Source of the DNA: Bacteroidaceae bacterium
Lineage (GTDB): Bacteria > Bacteroidota > Bacteroidia > Bacteroidales > Bacteroidaceae
Reading direction: 5' to 3'
DNA: 59,028 bases
NCBI GenBank assembly: GCA_017622815.1
Contig: JAGAQH010000019.1
Coordinates: 1-59,028 of the forward strand
The position numbers and the translations under genes are program-made. Shown one piece after another: positions 7,978-17,150 of the stretch (positions are counted from its first letter, which is position 1; each line of letters starts with the position of its first letter). Below the pieces are notes generated by a model. The model did not search any database. It had not been told where the DNA came from and worked only from the letters and a program-made list of their open reading frames with translations.

Positions 7978-8454
7978 TTATCCCTCTATCAGCACGGTGG
8001 CATAGGCAGATATGCCCTCCTCGCGGCCGGTGAAGCCGAGTTTCTCTGTGGTGGTGGCCTTGATGCTGATGTCGTCCGCGTCTATGCCCATGCATTCGGC
8101 CAGACATTCCTGCATGGCGGGGATGTGGGTCTTCAGTTTCGGGCGCTCGGCACAGATGGTGGCGTCTATGTTGCCCACGCGGTATCCCTTGGTGGCAATG
8201 ATTTCCACGGTTCGGCGCAGGAGGATCTTGCTGTCTATGTTCTTGAATTCTGCACCGGTGTCGGGGAAGTGATAACCGATGTCGCGCATGTTGGCGGCGC
8301 CAAGCAGGGCATCGCAGATGGCATGTATGAGCACATCGGCATCACTGTGGCCAAGGAGGCCCTTGGTGTGCTCCAGGCGGATGCCTCCAAGCCAGAGGTC
8401 GCGGCCTTCTACAAGTTGGTGTACGTCGAATCCGAATCCTACTCTGATTTTCAT
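7978..8454 (-). CDS. ispF: 2-C-methyl-D-erythritol 2,4-cyclodiphosphate synthase
   Basis: This cytoplasmic enzyme converts CDP-methylerythritol 2-phosphate to the cyclodiphosphate in the non-mevalonate isoprenoid pathway. The protein is 158 residues, the usual length. It has the N-terminal GFGFDVHQL with metal ligands Asp and His, LGHSDADVLIHA, the HFPDT segment and the C-terminal KATTTEKLGFTGREEGI. Another enzyme of the pathway, dxr, lies at 30495. The gene follows the twin-BRCT gene on the same strand after a 58-bp gap with a minisatellite, and the GxxExxY repeat array begins just downstream. Confidence 0.97.
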   Translation of the reverse strand: MKIRVGFGFDVHQLVEGRDLWLGGIRLEHTKGLLGHSDADVLIHAICDALLGAANMRDIGYHFPDTGAEFKNIDSKILLRRTVEIIATKGYRVGNIDATICAERPKLKTHIPAMQECLAECMGIDADDISIKATTTEKLGFTGREEGISAYATVLIEG

Positions 8455-8479
8455 GGTTGATGGTTTTGGTTTTTTTAAA

Positions 8480-8521
8480 AGGTCCTTAGAGTCTTTAAGG
8501 TCTTTAGGGTCTTTAGGGGAT
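8480..8521. repeat. 9-bp minisatellite between the BRCT gene and ispF
   Basis: The sequence is built of variants of GTCTTTAAG / GTCTTTAGG with a 9-bp period. Similar 9-bp arrays of other sequence lie at 11659-11694, 12062-12118 and inside the CobW gene. Confidence 0.75.
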
Positions 8522-9262
8522 TATTAGGGATGAGAGGGTGGGGTCGGGGAACTGTTGTGCCCGATGCTGGAGATATGCCAGCAGGTCCTCCAGGATGATG
8601 AAGGGGAGGTTGAACTGTGTGGCACGGCTGGCGTTGTAGTAATCCTCTACGGCCTGGCAGATGTTCCGTGGCATGTCCTTGGGGATGAGGATGCAATCCG
8701 TGTCGTCTGCCATCCCGGTATTGGCATAGGCTCCGAGGCAACCGAGGGCTTGTGCCAGTGAGGGCATGGAGTCCATGATGGAGGTGTGGACGAATATTTC
8801 CTTGTTGTAGAGGACATCGGGGGCATCCAGCGTGAGGGGTGAAGCCTGGCGGGTGTTCTTAAGTCCGCTTATCTCGGGAGCGGCCCAATGGAGATGCTCT
8901 TGTGTCAGGTGCAGTTCCTTGGGCATGTCCTCCGGCACCTGATAGGCAGAGTATTCTCCATGCTGTATGCGTTGCAGGTCCTCTGCCGTAAGTCGGCGGA
9001 TGTTGTAGCCGTCGTGCACGTAGAGGCGCCAGTAGTTGATGACCTCGGGGTCGGGGTTCTCGCCGACAAGCAGGAAGTGCGTGTTGCGTTGCAGTTTGTC
9101 ATAGCGCACTTCGGCCGAACCAAGTTTCAGCAAGGTGCTGCGGAGAGTCTGGCGGCTCTGTGGAAAGGCGCCTGTCGCCACCACTTTGCGTCCGAGGAAC
9201 GGGCATGGGAGAGTGGGGGAGGCATCGAAGTCGTCAAAGAGAGAAAGTTGCTCTGCTTGCAT
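8513..9262 (-). CDS. Twin-BRCT protein with N-terminal clamp-binding peptide
   Basis: A 249-residue protein. Residues 5-9 are QLSLF, the canonical sliding-clamp binding pentapeptide. Residues 22-98 read as a BRCT domain (FLGRKVVATGAF...LLKLGSAEV...THFLLVGENP...YNIRRLTAEDL). Residues 150-235 look like a second one (LYNKEIFVHTSIM...ALGCLGAYANTGMADDTDCILIP...FIILEDLL). BRCT domains of this kind are found at the C-terminus of DNA ligase LigA and of some polymerase III epsilon-like exonucleases; here no exonuclease part is present. I infer a DNA replication or repair adaptor bound to the clamp. The domain calls are by eye. Confidence 0.75.
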   Translation of the reverse strand: MQAEQLSLFDDFDASPTLPCPFLGRKVVATGAFPQSRQTLRSTLLKLGSAEVRYDKLQRNTHFLLVGENPDPEVINYWRLYVHDGYNIRRLTAEDLQRIQHGEYSAYQVPEDMPKELHLTQEHLHWAAPEISGLKNTRQASPLTLDAPDVLYNKEIFVHTSIMDSMPSLAQALGCLGAYANTGMADDTDCILIPKDMPRNICQAVEDYYNASRATQFNLPFIILEDLLAYLQHRAQQFPDPTLSSLIIP

Positions 9263-9420
9263 GTGTCGGGTATGATGAGTGTCAGTGCAAAAGTACGATT
9301 ATTTTTGCAGAATAGTGCCATTGCGCCGGGTTTTGTAGGCGTTTTATAAAGAAAAGTTGTACCTTTACACACCGAATGACTATATAATATATATAAGGTA
9401 TAATATAACAGGAAGACAAT

Positions 9421-9900
9421 ATGAGCAAGCAACAGCAGATACAGATCCAGTTCAAGTTGAACGACGTCCGTCAGGTACAGTTCGTGACCCTTTGCAACGA
9501 GTGGCCCGAGGGCGAATTGCAGGTAGGCAACCAGATAAACTTCAGCAGCGACACGCAGAACCGTCTGGTTCGCTGTCTGCTGAACATAGAATACAAGAAG
9601 AACGACATCACGCAGATGATGTTGGGTGTGGAGACCGTCTTCGAGTTCTCCCGCGAGTCGTGGTCGTCCATGTATGACCTGAACGGTGACCAGTGGATAC
9701 TGCCCGTAGGTCTGGTGCACCACCTGACAGACATCACCATAGGCGCTGCCCGTGGTATCCTGGCCGTGCGCACCGACGATGCAGGTTTCCCCCGTGCCAT
9801 GCTGCCGTTGGTGAACCCACAGCAGTTCATGCGCGACAATCTGCGCTTCCCGCGCAATGCCGCACCGCAGGTGCCCACAACCCCACAGGCCGAGGCATAA
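9421..9900 (+). CDS. SecB-like protein, possible export chaperone
   Basis: A 159-residue cytoplasmic protein without signal peptide. The C-terminal half reads LPVGLVHHLTDITIGAARGI, then FPRAMLPLVNPQQFM. This resembles the end of SecB ([29 protein letters not shown] in E. coli), including the FP...L.PVN pattern. The first half has beta-strand-like segments (IQIQFKLNDV, LNIEYKKND, LGVETVFEF), as in the SecB fold. I therefore suggest a SecB-fold protein; function is inference. Its stop overlaps the start of the PHP gene by one base, so the two are co-expressed. A TACCTTTA box lies at 9360-9367. Confidence 0.6.
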   Translation: MSKQQQIQIQFKLNDVRQVQFVTLCNEWPEGELQVGNQINFSSDTQNRLVRCLLNIEYKKNDITQMMLGVETVFEFSRESWSSMYDLNGDQWILPVGLVHHLTDITIGAARGILAVRTDDAGFPRAMLPLVNPQQFMRDNLRFPRNAAPQVPTTPQAEA

Positions 9901-10613
9901 TGCAACTGATACCTAAACTGGATGTGCACACGCACACCATAGTTTCCGGCCATGCCTACAGCACGATGCAGGAAATGGCTCGCGAGGCCGCTGAACGCGG
10001 CTTGGAGATACTGGGAATAACGGAACATGCACCCGGTATCCCCGGCACGTGCGACCCCATATATTTCCGCAACCTTCATGTCGTGCCGCGCGAGATGTAT
10101 GGTGTGAAACTTATGCTTGGTGCGGAACTCAATATCCTGGACAAGGACGGCACGCTGGATTTGGATGAGTACTACTATCGTATGCTGGACCTGCGCATTG
10201 CCGGCATACACTCGCTCTGCTGGAAGGGAGGGACACGCGAGGAGAACACGCAGGGCATGATAAACGTGGTGCGCAATCCATGGGTGCAGATAATCTCGCA
10301 CCCCGGCGACGGTACGGCAGAACTGGACTTTGAACCCATAGTGCTGGCGGCAGGGGAGAGCCGGACGCTGCTGGAGATAAACAACAGCAGTCTTATCCCC
10401 TCGAGAGGAAAGGTGCAGGCCAGGGCCAATAACGTGGAGATCCTGCGCCTGAGCCGTAAGCATGGCATTCCCGTGATACTGGGCAGCGATGCGCATACTG
10501 CCTTCTCCATTGCCGACTACAGGTATCTGTGGGAACTGATAGAGGAAACGGACTTCCCATCGGAACTTATCATGAACGACAAACCGGATGAGTTTCTGGC
10601 GTACATTGGCTGA
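9900..10613 (+). CDS. PHP-domain metal-dependent phosphatase/hydrolase, YcdX-like
   Basis: A 237-residue PHP-domain protein. The start at 9900 overlaps the previous stop (TAATG) and gives MQLIPKLDVHTHTIVSGHAYS, whose HTH is the first metal-binding motif. Later motifs are GITEHAPGIPG, LGAELNILD, GIHSLC, ISHPGD and GSDAH, all expected in YcdX-type PHP phosphoesterases. Substrate unknown; phosphatase activity is inferred from the family. It overlaps the comF-like gene by 26 bp, giving a three-gene unit. Confidence 0.9.
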   Translation: MQLIPKLDVHTHTIVSGHAYSTMQEMAREAAERGLEILGITEHAPGIPGTCDPIYFRNLHVVPREMYGVKLMLGAELNILDKDGTLDLDEYYYRMLDLRIAGIHSLCWKGGTREENTQGMINVVRNPWVQIISHPGDGTAELDFEPIVLAAGESRTLLEINNSSLIPSRGKVQARANNVEILRLSRKHGIPVILGSDAHTAFSIADYRYLWELIEETDFPSELIMNDKPDEFLAYIG

Positions 10614-11286
10614 CCTGCTTCTGCCACGCCATTGTGTGGTGTGCGGTGCCGAGTTGGACGGCACGGAACAGGACCTGTGCAATGTGTGCCTTTGCCGGAT
10701 GTTGCCGGTAACATGGGAGAGTACCACGGACAACCCATTGCTTCGCCTCTTGTGGGGCAAGCACGATGTGGAGGCGGCAGGCAGTTCGTTTTACTACAAT
10801 TCTTCCTCGGATTTCCACAACGTATTCATAGCGATAAAGTATGGGGGATGCCCGAAGTTGGGGGAGAGGTTGGCGCGCCTGTCTTTCCCCGTGTGGCATG
10901 CCCGTGGCTTGGGACAGAATGCCGATTGCGTGATACCTGTGCCTCTGTCATGGAAGAGACGCTTGAAGCGTGGCTACAACCAGGCCGAATGGATAGCACG
11001 CGGCGTGGCCGATGCTGCGGGCATCCCATTGTGTACGGATGTGCTTGCCAGAAGGAAAGACAACGAGACTCAGACGCACAAGTCTGCCAGCCAAAGGCAG
11101 GAGAACACCCGCGGCATTTTTGTCGCCAAGAATGGACGGACAAATTTGGACGGCAAGACCGTGCTTCTGGTGGACGACATCATGACCACCGGTGCGACCA
11201 TCAGCGATAGCATACGTGCGCTGAGGGAAGCATTTCCCTCGGTACGCGTGCAGGTCTATACGCTGGGATGGGCGGGGGAGCGGTGA
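10588..11286 (+). CDS. ComF family protein, phosphoribosyltransferase-like
   Basis: A 232-residue ComF-type protein. An N-terminal zinc-ribbon-like segment with CVVC...CNVC is followed by the phosphoribosyltransferase fold, with IPVPLSWKRRLKRGYNQAE (the family signature) and VLLVDDIMTTGATI (PRPP-binding loop). ComF proteins are needed for DNA uptake in naturally competent bacteria, but they are also common in bacteria not known to be competent. No other competence gene is in the window. It overlaps the PHP gene by 26 bp. Confidence 0.93.
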   Translation: MSFWRTLADLLLPRHCVVCGAELDGTEQDLCNVCLCRMLPVTWESTTDNPLLRLLWGKHDVEAAGSSFYYNSSSDFHNVFIAIKYGGCPKLGERLARLSFPVWHARGLGQNADCVIPVPLSWKRRLKRGYNQAEWIARGVADAAGIPLCTDVLARRKDNETQTHKSASQRQENTRGIFVAKNGRTNLDGKTVLLVDDIMTTGATISDSIRALREAFPSVRVQVYTLGWAGER

Positions 11287-11333
11287 GGGAAACGGAAAGC
11301 GGAAAGCGGAAAACGGAAAACTGCGGTGAGCGG

Positions 11334-11463
11334 CTATATCATACCCCCTCCCCCCTACGGGGTGCTCGCCCCTGTCTCAGGGGGAGAGTCAGTTACAGAA
11401 GTAAACCACACTCAACTTTGTCCCTCTGAGACAGGGGGACGAGCGAAGCGGAGGGGGTATGAT
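11334..11463. repeat. Long inverted repeat with CCCCCTCC arms
   Basis: The left arm 11334-11385 (TATCATACCCCCTCC ... CCTGTCTCAGGGGGA) is the inverse of the right arm at about 11412-11463 (TCCCTCTGAGACAGGGGGAC ... GGAGGGGGTATGATA). The right-arm sequence appears alone again at about 16952-16993. It looks like a non-coding mobile repeat. Confidence 0.8.
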
Positions 11464-11527
11464 ATAAACGGAAAGGTGAAAACGGAAAACGGAAATCTGC
11501 GAGTAAGCGAAAGCAGAAGCATGGTAG

Positions 11528-11728
11528 GGACACGGCATGCCGTGTCCGATAACAAAGCATAAGCGGACTCGGCCGAGTCCCTACATCCCCGAGCGGGAGC
11601 AGATTCAAGACGACGGAGTGGATTAAAACGGAAACGGTTAGATGCCTCGGGAAAGTCTGAGTATTCTGAGTATTCCGAGTATTCCGAATACTGGAAGAAT
11701 GAAAACACGGACACGGCATGCCGTGTCC
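11528..11728. repeat. Two copies of the 20-bp palindrome GGACACGGCATGCCGTGTCC
   Basis: Perfect copies lie at 11528-11547 and 11709-11728. Between them are a related palindrome GGACTCGGCCGAGTCC (11563-11578), a fragment also seen inverted near 52180, and the 9-bp array at 11659-11694. TAGG precedes the first copy and CCTA follows the last, suggesting paired inverted ends. Other copies are at 16818, 46180 and 46226. I see no gene between 11287 and 11763. Confidence 0.85.
11659..11694. repeat. GAGTATTC(C/T) 9-bp minisatellite
   Basis: Four tandem 9-bp units: GAGTATTCT, GAGTATTCC twice, GAATACTGG. The same unit recurs in frame inside the CobW gene at about 24295-24357, where it encodes Glu-Tyr-Ser repeats. 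Confidence 0.85.
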
Positions 11729-11763
11729 CTACAGAGGATAAAACATGAAAAAAGATTGATGAT

Positions 11764-12054
11764 ATGAGTGAGATACTGATGACTCCGGATGTGTGCATGC
11801 AATTCCTTGTGTGGTCCTACTACTACCATGGTGTCATGCCACAGAAGGAGGTGAGTTATGCGGAGTGCGGATTGTTTGCGGAAAAGGACGTTGCACGTCT
11901 TGATGAACTGAAAAGCACGTTGTTCAAGTGCTTTGAGGAAGATTCTGTGGTGCGTGCCTGCCAGCAGTTTCAGTTGGCAAAGCACCGTGGCGAACCATGC
12001 CCGTTCCCCCAGCAGATGTTGGACAGGATGTTTGCGGGGGAACTGAAGGACTAA
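11764..12054 (+). CDS. Conserved-looking hypothetical protein, 96 residues
   Basis: I do not recognise the family. The protein is soluble and probably helical (MTPDVCMQFLVWSYYYHGV ... LDELKSTLFKCFEEDSVVRACQQFQLA), with four Cys and no signal peptide. It follows the repeat cluster at 11287-11760 and faces the endonuclease-family gene convergently. Base composition resembles coding neighbours, so I consider it a real gene. Confidence 0.6.
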   Translation: MSEILMTPDVCMQFLVWSYYYHGVMPQKEVSYAECGLFAEKDVARLDELKSTLFKCFEEDSVVRACQQFQLAKHRGEPCPFPQQMLDRMFAGELKD

Positions 12055-12061
12055 GGGGGGA

Positions 12062-12120
12062 TAGCGTCCTTAAGGTCCTTGATCTCCTTAAACTCCTTAA
12101 ACTCATTAAATTCCTTAAAC
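12062..12120. repeat. TCCTTAAAC-type 9-bp minisatellite between convergent genes
   Basis: Six or so degenerate units of TCCTTAAAC (also TCCTTAAGG, TCATTAAAT) with a 9-bp period fill the gap between the stops of the convergent genes at 12054 and 12133. Confidence 0.75.
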
Positions 12121-12132
12121 TCCCCATTCTCC

Positions 12133-13068
12133 TTATGGTACCGAGAAGTCGGCGGTTAGGGGGAGGTGGTCGCTGAGTCCGCCGAGATAACTTGTGCCTC
12201 CATAGGTGCGATGGGGGATTTGCTTCTTTGTCCTAAGAAGCCAGGGGAAGCGGCACTCTGTGGCTTTGCCAAGGGAGTGCCGGTGCAGTTCCGGAGATAC
12301 CAGTATATGGTCCAGGTATCCCCATACGCTACGGAAGTAGTATGTGCCCCGTTTGTCGTTCAAAGTTTTCCTGTCTGTGGGCATCAGCGTTACGAGCCGT
12401 TGGGACAGGGAAGTGAAGATTTCATCGCCAGGTTCAGCGTTGAAATCGCCCATTATCATTACTTTTCGTCCTTTTAACGAGTCCAGGATGTTGCACAATG
12501 AGTTCACGGCCAAGGCACGGTTTTGGCGTGTGGCCCTGTCATTGTTGCGCCGGCTTGGCAAGTGTACCACGCAGACGTGCAGGGTGTCATTGCCCACCAT
12601 GCCGTTGGCAACAAGGATGTCTCTCGTCGGGCGCAGGCCATGCTCCTGAGAGGGTATGCGTACGGCATGCCACGACAGGAGTGAGAATACCTTTGGGTTG
12701 TACAGAAGCGCCACGTCCACGCCACGTTCGTCCGGACTGTCTGTTATGACATACTTGTAGCAGGCCGACCAAAGGGCGGTGCGGCGTGTCAGGTCGCGAA
12801 GAACGGTGTCGTTCTCCACTTCCTGAATGCCAACCAGTGCCGGCAGTTCCATTGCCGCCAGAGTTTGGGTGATGCCACGCAACTTTCGCCAGTAGCGTCC
12901 GCTATGCCACCGGCGTTCTGCATGAGGGAGAAATTCCAGGTCGTTCTTGCCCTCGTCGTGAACCGTGTCAAAGGCATTCTCTATGTTCCATGTTGCCACA
13001 CGGAACCTCTGCCCATGAACTGATGTCAGTGGCAGGAGCATCGAAAGCAGAACAAAAAGGTACCTCAT
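12133..13068 (-). CDS. Secreted endonuclease/exonuclease/phosphatase family protein
   Basis: A 311-residue member of the EEP superfamily. The start at 13068 is preferred because it gives a signal peptide (MRYLFVLLSMLLPLTSVHG). Catalytic motifs are present: ATWNIENAF, GIQEVEN, VHLPSRRNN, IMGDFNAEPGD and SDHLPL with the final His. Substrate may be DNA, RNA, lipid or sugar phosphate; the family does not tell. It is likely periplasmic or surface-exposed. It is divergent from the topoisomerase IV gene. Confidence 0.9.
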   Translation of the reverse strand: MRYLFVLLSMLLPLTSVHGQRFRVATWNIENAFDTVHDEGKNDLEFLPHAERRWHSGRYWRKLRGITQTLAAMELPALVGIQEVENDTVLRDLTRRTALWSACYKYVITDSPDERGVDVALLYNPKVFSLLSWHAVRIPSQEHGLRPTRDILVANGMVGNDTLHVCVVHLPSRRNNDRATRQNRALAVNSLCNILDSLKGRKVMIMGDFNAEPGDEIFTSLSQRLVTLMPTDRKTLNDKRGTYYFRSVWGYLDHILVSPELHRHSLGKATECRFPWLLRTKKQIPHRTYGGTSYLGGLSDHLPLTADFSVP

Positions 13069-13124
13069 GTGGACAAAGATAGCAATAAAAGCCACAATTC
13101 AGCCGTGATGCCGTATCTTTTTCG

Positions 13125-13132
13125 TATATTTG
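13125..13132 (+). promoter_or_regulatory. -7 box TATATTTG upstream of parC
   Basis: A TATATTTG box lies 18 bp before the ATG. No convincing TTG is found at the usual distance, so the promoter call rests on the -7 box. Confidence 0.45.
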
Positions 13133-13150
13133 TACGGAAATTCCCGTAAA

Positions 13151-15808
13151 ATGGCAGACAATAAACAACAAAGCGGTGGTGCTGTCCACCACCTTAGCAA
13201 CATGTACCAGAACTGGTTTCTGGACTATGCTTCGTATGTAATCCTGGAGCGTGCCGTGCCGCATATCGGCGATGGCTTCAAGCCTGTCCAGCGGCGCATC
13301 CTCCACTCCATGAAACGCATGGACGACGGCCGCTACAACAAGGTGGCCAACATCGTGGGTCACACCATGCAGTTCCATCCCCATGGCGATGCCAGTATCA
13401 AGGACGCTCTGGTACAGTTGGGACAGAAGGAATTGCTCATTGACTGCCAGGGAAACTGGGGCAATATCCTCACCGGCGACGATGCGGCCGCGGCCCGTTA
13501 CATTGAGGCCCGCCTGTCCAAGTTCGCCTTGGATGTGGTATTCAATCCCAAGACTACGGAATGGAAACTGAGTTATGACGGACGCAACAAGGAGCCGGTG
13601 GCCCTGCCCGTGAAGTTCCCTCTGCTTCTGGCTCAGGGAGCGGAAGGCATTGCCGTGGGCCTGTCGTGCAAGATATTGCCACACAACGTAGGTGAGATTT
13701 GCGAGGCTGCCATCAAATACCTCCATGGCGAGGAGTTCCAGTTGTATCCCGACTTCCCCACGGGCGGCAGCATAGACGTGAGCCGTTACAACGACGGCCA
13801 GCGCGGAGGTGCGGTGCGTGTGAGAGCCAAGATAGAGAAGCGCGACAACAAGACGCTGGCAATTACGGAGATTCCCTTCGGCAAGACCACAGGTACGGCA
13901 TCCAAACCCTCCACTTTCATCGACTCCATACTGAAGGCTGCCGAGAAGGGCAAGATAAAGGTGCGCAAGGTGGAGGACATGACATCCGCCAACGTGGAGA
14001 TACTGGTGCACCTTACCCCAGGCGCATCTTCCGACAAGACGATAGATGCCCTGTATGCCTGTACGGATTGCGAGGTGAGCATAAGTCCCAACTGTTGTGT
14101 CATCGACGAGAGGAAACCTCAGTTCCTTACCGTCAGCGACGTGTTGCGCCGTTCCGTGGACAACACCCTCGGACTCCTGCGCCAGGAAAGGCTTATCCGC
14201 AAGGGCGAGTTGTTGGAGCAGTTGCACTTCGCCTCCCTGGAACAGATATTCATAGAGGAGCGCATCTATAAGGACAAGAAGTTCGAGAATGCCAAGACCA
14301 TGGACGAGGCCTGCGAATGGATTGATGAACGCCTGACGCCATGGTATCCCAAGATGGTGCGCGAGGTTACCAAGGACGACATCCTGCGCCTCATGGAGAT
14401 AAAGATGGCCCGCATCCTGAAGTTCAACAAGGACAAGGCCGAGGAACTGATGGCCCGCATCCGCGAGGAACTGGCACAGATAGACCGGGAACTGGCCAAT
14501 ATGGTGGAGGTGACCTGCAAATGGTTCGAGTTCATCCTGGAGAAGTACGGCAAGGACCATCCGCGCCTTACGGAGATAAAGAACTTCGACACCATTTCTG
14601 CCGCTACGGTGGTTGAGGCCAACGAGAAACTGTACATCAACCGCGAGGAGGGTTTCATCGGCACATCGCTGAAGAAGGACGAGTACATCTGCAACTGCTC
14701 CGACATAGACGACGTCATCATCTTCTACAAGGACGGCACGTACAAGGTGGTGAAGGTGGCCGACAAGATTTTCGTCGGTGAAACCGAACGTTCCAAGAAG
14801 GAGAAACGCAAGGTGGAGATTATCCACGTGGCCATCTTCAAGAAGAGCGACACGCGCATCATCTACAATGCCGTGTACCGCGACGGCAAAGCCGGCAACT
14901 ACTATGTGAAGCGTTTCAACGTTACCAGTATGACACGCGACCGCGAGTATGACCTCACCAAGGGAACTCCCGGCAGCCGTGTGCTATACTTTACCGCCAA
15001 TCCCAACGGCGAGGCCGAGGTGATAAAGGTGGTGATGAAACCCAACCCGAAGTTGAAGAAGGTGTTCTTCGACTACGACTTCTCCCTGCTTGCCATCAAG
15101 GGACGTGCTTCCATGGGCAATCTGCTCTCGAAGAACGAGATTGCCCGTGTAACACTGAAGAGCCACGGCGGCAGTACACTGGGCGGACGCAAGGTGTGGT
15201 GGGACCCTGACATAAACCGTATCAACTATGACGAGCAGGGCGAATATCTGGGCGAGTTCCAGAGCGACGACCAGATACTTGTTGTACTGCCTGGCGGTGA
15301 GTTCTACGTTACCAACTTCGATACAAACAACCACTACGAGAGCAATATCCTGCGCATAGAGAAGTACGACTCGGCCAAGGTTTGGACGGCAGTGCTCTTC
15401 GATAAGGACCAGAACGGCTATGCCTACGTGAAGCGTTTCCCCATGGAGGCGACACCGCGCAGGCAGAACTTCCTCGGTGAGAATCCCGATAACGAACTGC
15501 TATTGCTTACCGATACGGCATATCCCCGCATAAAGGTGACCATGGGTGGAGTGGACGATTTCCGCGATCCCATCGAACTGGATGCCGAAGAGTTCATCGG
15601 AGTGAAGAGTTTCAAGGCCCGTGGCAAGCGCATTACCACGCTTAATGTGGCCGGGGTGGAGGAACTGGAACCCTTGCGTTTCCCTGCAGAGACTGTTGAG
15701 ACAGAGTCGGACAAGCCCGAAGATGAGACGGTAGAAGACCCCGATGCCGGCAAAAGCCAGCAGGACGTGGCCGACGAGATGACAGGGCAGATGCATCTGT
15801 TTGACTGA
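13151..15808 (+). CDS. parC: DNA topoisomerase IV subunit A
   Basis: An 885-residue type IIA topoisomerase A subunit. The start at 13151 (MADNKQQ) is 7 codons inside a longer frame. Motifs include QRRILHSM, the [14 protein letters not shown] helix-turn-helix region and the catalytic Tyr117 in AARYIEARL. The middle is coiled-coil rich ([23 protein letters not shown]) and the C-terminus forms a degenerate beta-pinwheel. It lacks the gyrase box (QRRGGRG), which favours ParC over GyrA. With ParE it would unlink daughter chromosomes. The last residues are QMHLFD, resembling a sliding-clamp binding peptide. No parE neighbour is seen here. Confidence 0.93.
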   Translation: MADNKQQSGGAVHHLSNMYQNWFLDYASYVILERAVPHIGDGFKPVQRRILHSMKRMDDGRYNKVANIVGHTMQFHPHGDASIKDALVQLGQKELLIDCQGNWGNILTGDDAAAARYIEARLSKFALDVVFNPKTTEWKLSYDGRNKEPVALPVKFPLLLAQGAEGIAVGLSCKILPHNVGEICEAAIKYLHGEEFQLYPDFPTGGSIDVSRYNDGQRGGAVRVRAKIEKRDNKTLAITEIPFGKTTGTASKPSTFIDSILKAAEKGKIKVRKVEDMTSANVEILVHLTPGASSDKTIDALYACTDCEVSISPNCCVIDERKPQFLTVSDVLRRSVDNTLGLLRQERLIRKGELLEQLHFASLEQIFIEERIYKDKKFENAKTMDEACEWIDERLTPWYPKMVREVTKDDILRLMEIKMARILKFNKDKAEELMARIREELAQIDRELANMVEVTCKWFEFILEKYGKDHPRLTEIKNFDTISAATVVEANEKLYINREEGFIGTSLKKDEYICNCSDIDDVIIFYKDGTYKVVKVADKIFVGETERSKKEKRKVEIIHVAIFKKSDTRIIYNAVYRDGKAGNYYVKRFNVTSMTRDREYDLTKGTPGSRVLYFTANPNGEAEVIKVVMKPNPKLKKVFFDYDFSLLAIKGRASMGNLLSKNEIARVTLKSHGGSTLGGRKVWWDPDINRINYDEQGEYLGEFQSDDQILVVLPGGEFYVTNFDTNNHYESNILRIEKYDSAKVWTAVLFDKDQNGYAYVKRFPMEATPRRQNFLGENPDNELLLLTDTAYPRIKVTMGGVDDFRDPIELDAEEFIGVKSFKARGKRITTLNVAGVEELEPLRFPAETVETESDKPEDETVEDPDAGKSQQDVADEMTGQMHLFD

Positions 15809-15832
15809 TATAGTGTATAGGCGCACCACTAC

Positions 15833-16660
15833 ATGAAGCACGCCATTGCCATACTGATGTTTCTTTTTCCTTTCGTCTGCCTCTGCGGCCAGACGGCAGG
15901 AGATTCCATACGTTCCCATGCCTTCATGCTTGGTGTGGGTTCGTCGCATCAGTTGGATACCTACCTCTCGCCACAGAACTACGACGGCTTCCAGATATCC
16001 CTGCTCAGGGAGACCCTCCGCATGACACGTCTGGCCGGCCGCCGCATATCCTTCCAGAGCCTATGGCAGGGAACCTTCTCGCATAGCGACAACGCCTCTG
16101 GTACGGCAACGGACTGGGGCGGGCACATAGGATACGATGCCCTGTGGCACTACAACTGGACACCCTTGCAGGGTCTCCGCCTGATGGCCGGCGGTGCGGT
16201 GGGTGCCGATGCAGGTTTCCTCTACAACTCCCGTGGCGGGAACAATCCGGCACAGGGCAGGTTGGGAGCGGACCTTTCCGCCTCCGTCATGGCAATATAC
16301 CGCCTCCGCCTTTGGGGACAGGACCTGGCACTGAGGTATCAGGCCAACATGCCTCTGGTGGGTGTGATGTTTTCTCCTCAGTTCGGCCAAAGTTATTATG
16401 AGATAGGAGAGGGGTACACCAATGGCAATGTGTGCTTTTCCCATCCCGGCAATGCCTTCAGCCTGTGGCAACAACTTACGGTAGACATCCCCTTGGGCAG
16501 ACACATTGTGATGAGGGCAGGCTATCTGTGCGACATCAGGCAAAGCCATGTCAACGGCATAAAGATGCACGACCGCTCCCACTCCTTCATGATAGGATTC
16601 GTAAGGCATTTCCGCAAGGTGGGGCGTGACGAACGCAAGGCGGCAGCCGTGATACTTTAG
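15833..16660 (+). CDS. DUF3316 family outer-membrane-like protein
   Basis: A 275-residue secreted protein with signal peptide MKHAIAILMFLFPFVCLCG. Alternating hydrophobic strands and family hallmarks (DTYLSPQNYDG, the NNPAQG loop, FSPQFGQSYYEIGEG, GYLCDIRQSHVNGI) match DUF3316. This is a Bacteroidales family likely to form an outer-membrane beta-barrel. It begins 24 bp after parC and may share its transcript. Function unknown. Confidence 0.85.
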   Translation: MKHAIAILMFLFPFVCLCGQTAGDSIRSHAFMLGVGSSHQLDTYLSPQNYDGFQISLLRETLRMTRLAGRRISFQSLWQGTFSHSDNASGTATDWGGHIGYDALWHYNWTPLQGLRLMAGGAVGADAGFLYNSRGGNNPAQGRLGADLSASVMAIYRLRLWGQDLALRYQANMPLVGVMFSPQFGQSYYEIGEGYTNGNVCFSHPGNAFSLWQQLTVDIPLGRHIVMRAGYLCDIRQSHVNGIKMHDRSHSFMIGFVRHFRKVGRDERKAAAVIL

Positions 16661-17150
16661 AACGGAAAACGGAAATCGGAAAACGGAAAACTGCGAGTAA
16701 GCGAATTTTGCGTGTAAGCGAGAGCAGAGTCAAACTTGTTTGAATTATGCCGAGCATGAGCAAAATCGACGAACCAAAGGTCGACGTTAAGTCAAGTCAA
16801 AAGCAGAAGCATGGTAGGGACACGGCATGCCGTGTCCGAGAACAAGAGGAGGCAACGTAAAATAAAAGCAGAAACAGGAAATATGAAGAATATGTTTTTG
16901 AGAACACGGACAACTGGAATAAAGGCTGGATTTCCCGCTTCCCATTTCCTTTGTCCCTCTAAGATAGGGGGACGAGCGAAGCGGAGGGGGGATGTCCTAA
17001 CAGTTTTCCGTTTTCCGTTTTCCGTTCGTGATGTTTTCCGTTTTGACTTTGTCGAATCTGCTTCCGCTCGGCATAATCAAAGTGGACTTTGCTTCTGCTC
17101 TCGCTTACTCGCAGCTTTCCGTTTTCCGTTTTCCGTTTTCCGTTTAATAA
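16661..17150. repeat. Composite repeat block upstream of the S41 peptidase
   Basis: From 16661 there are GGAAAACGGAAAAC tracts, CTGCGAGTAAGCGA, a palindrome copy (16818-16837), a CTCTAAGATAGGGGGACGAG arm (about 16955-16990), and from 16999 several TTTTCCGTTTTCCG tracts around an inverted CTCGGCATAATCAAAGTGG segment. The same composite sequence occurs at 11465-11640 and 52165-52265. The block runs directly into the peptidase coding sequence. Confidence 0.8.

Noticed and set aside
9471-10760. A 429-codon reverse frame across the SecB-like, PHP and ComF genes
   Set aside because: It spans three well-supported forward genes and shows no family features.
12968-14827. A 619-codon open frame on the reverse strand
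   Set aside because: It lies antisense to parC, whose protein motifs are unmistakable; the frame has no recognisable domain.
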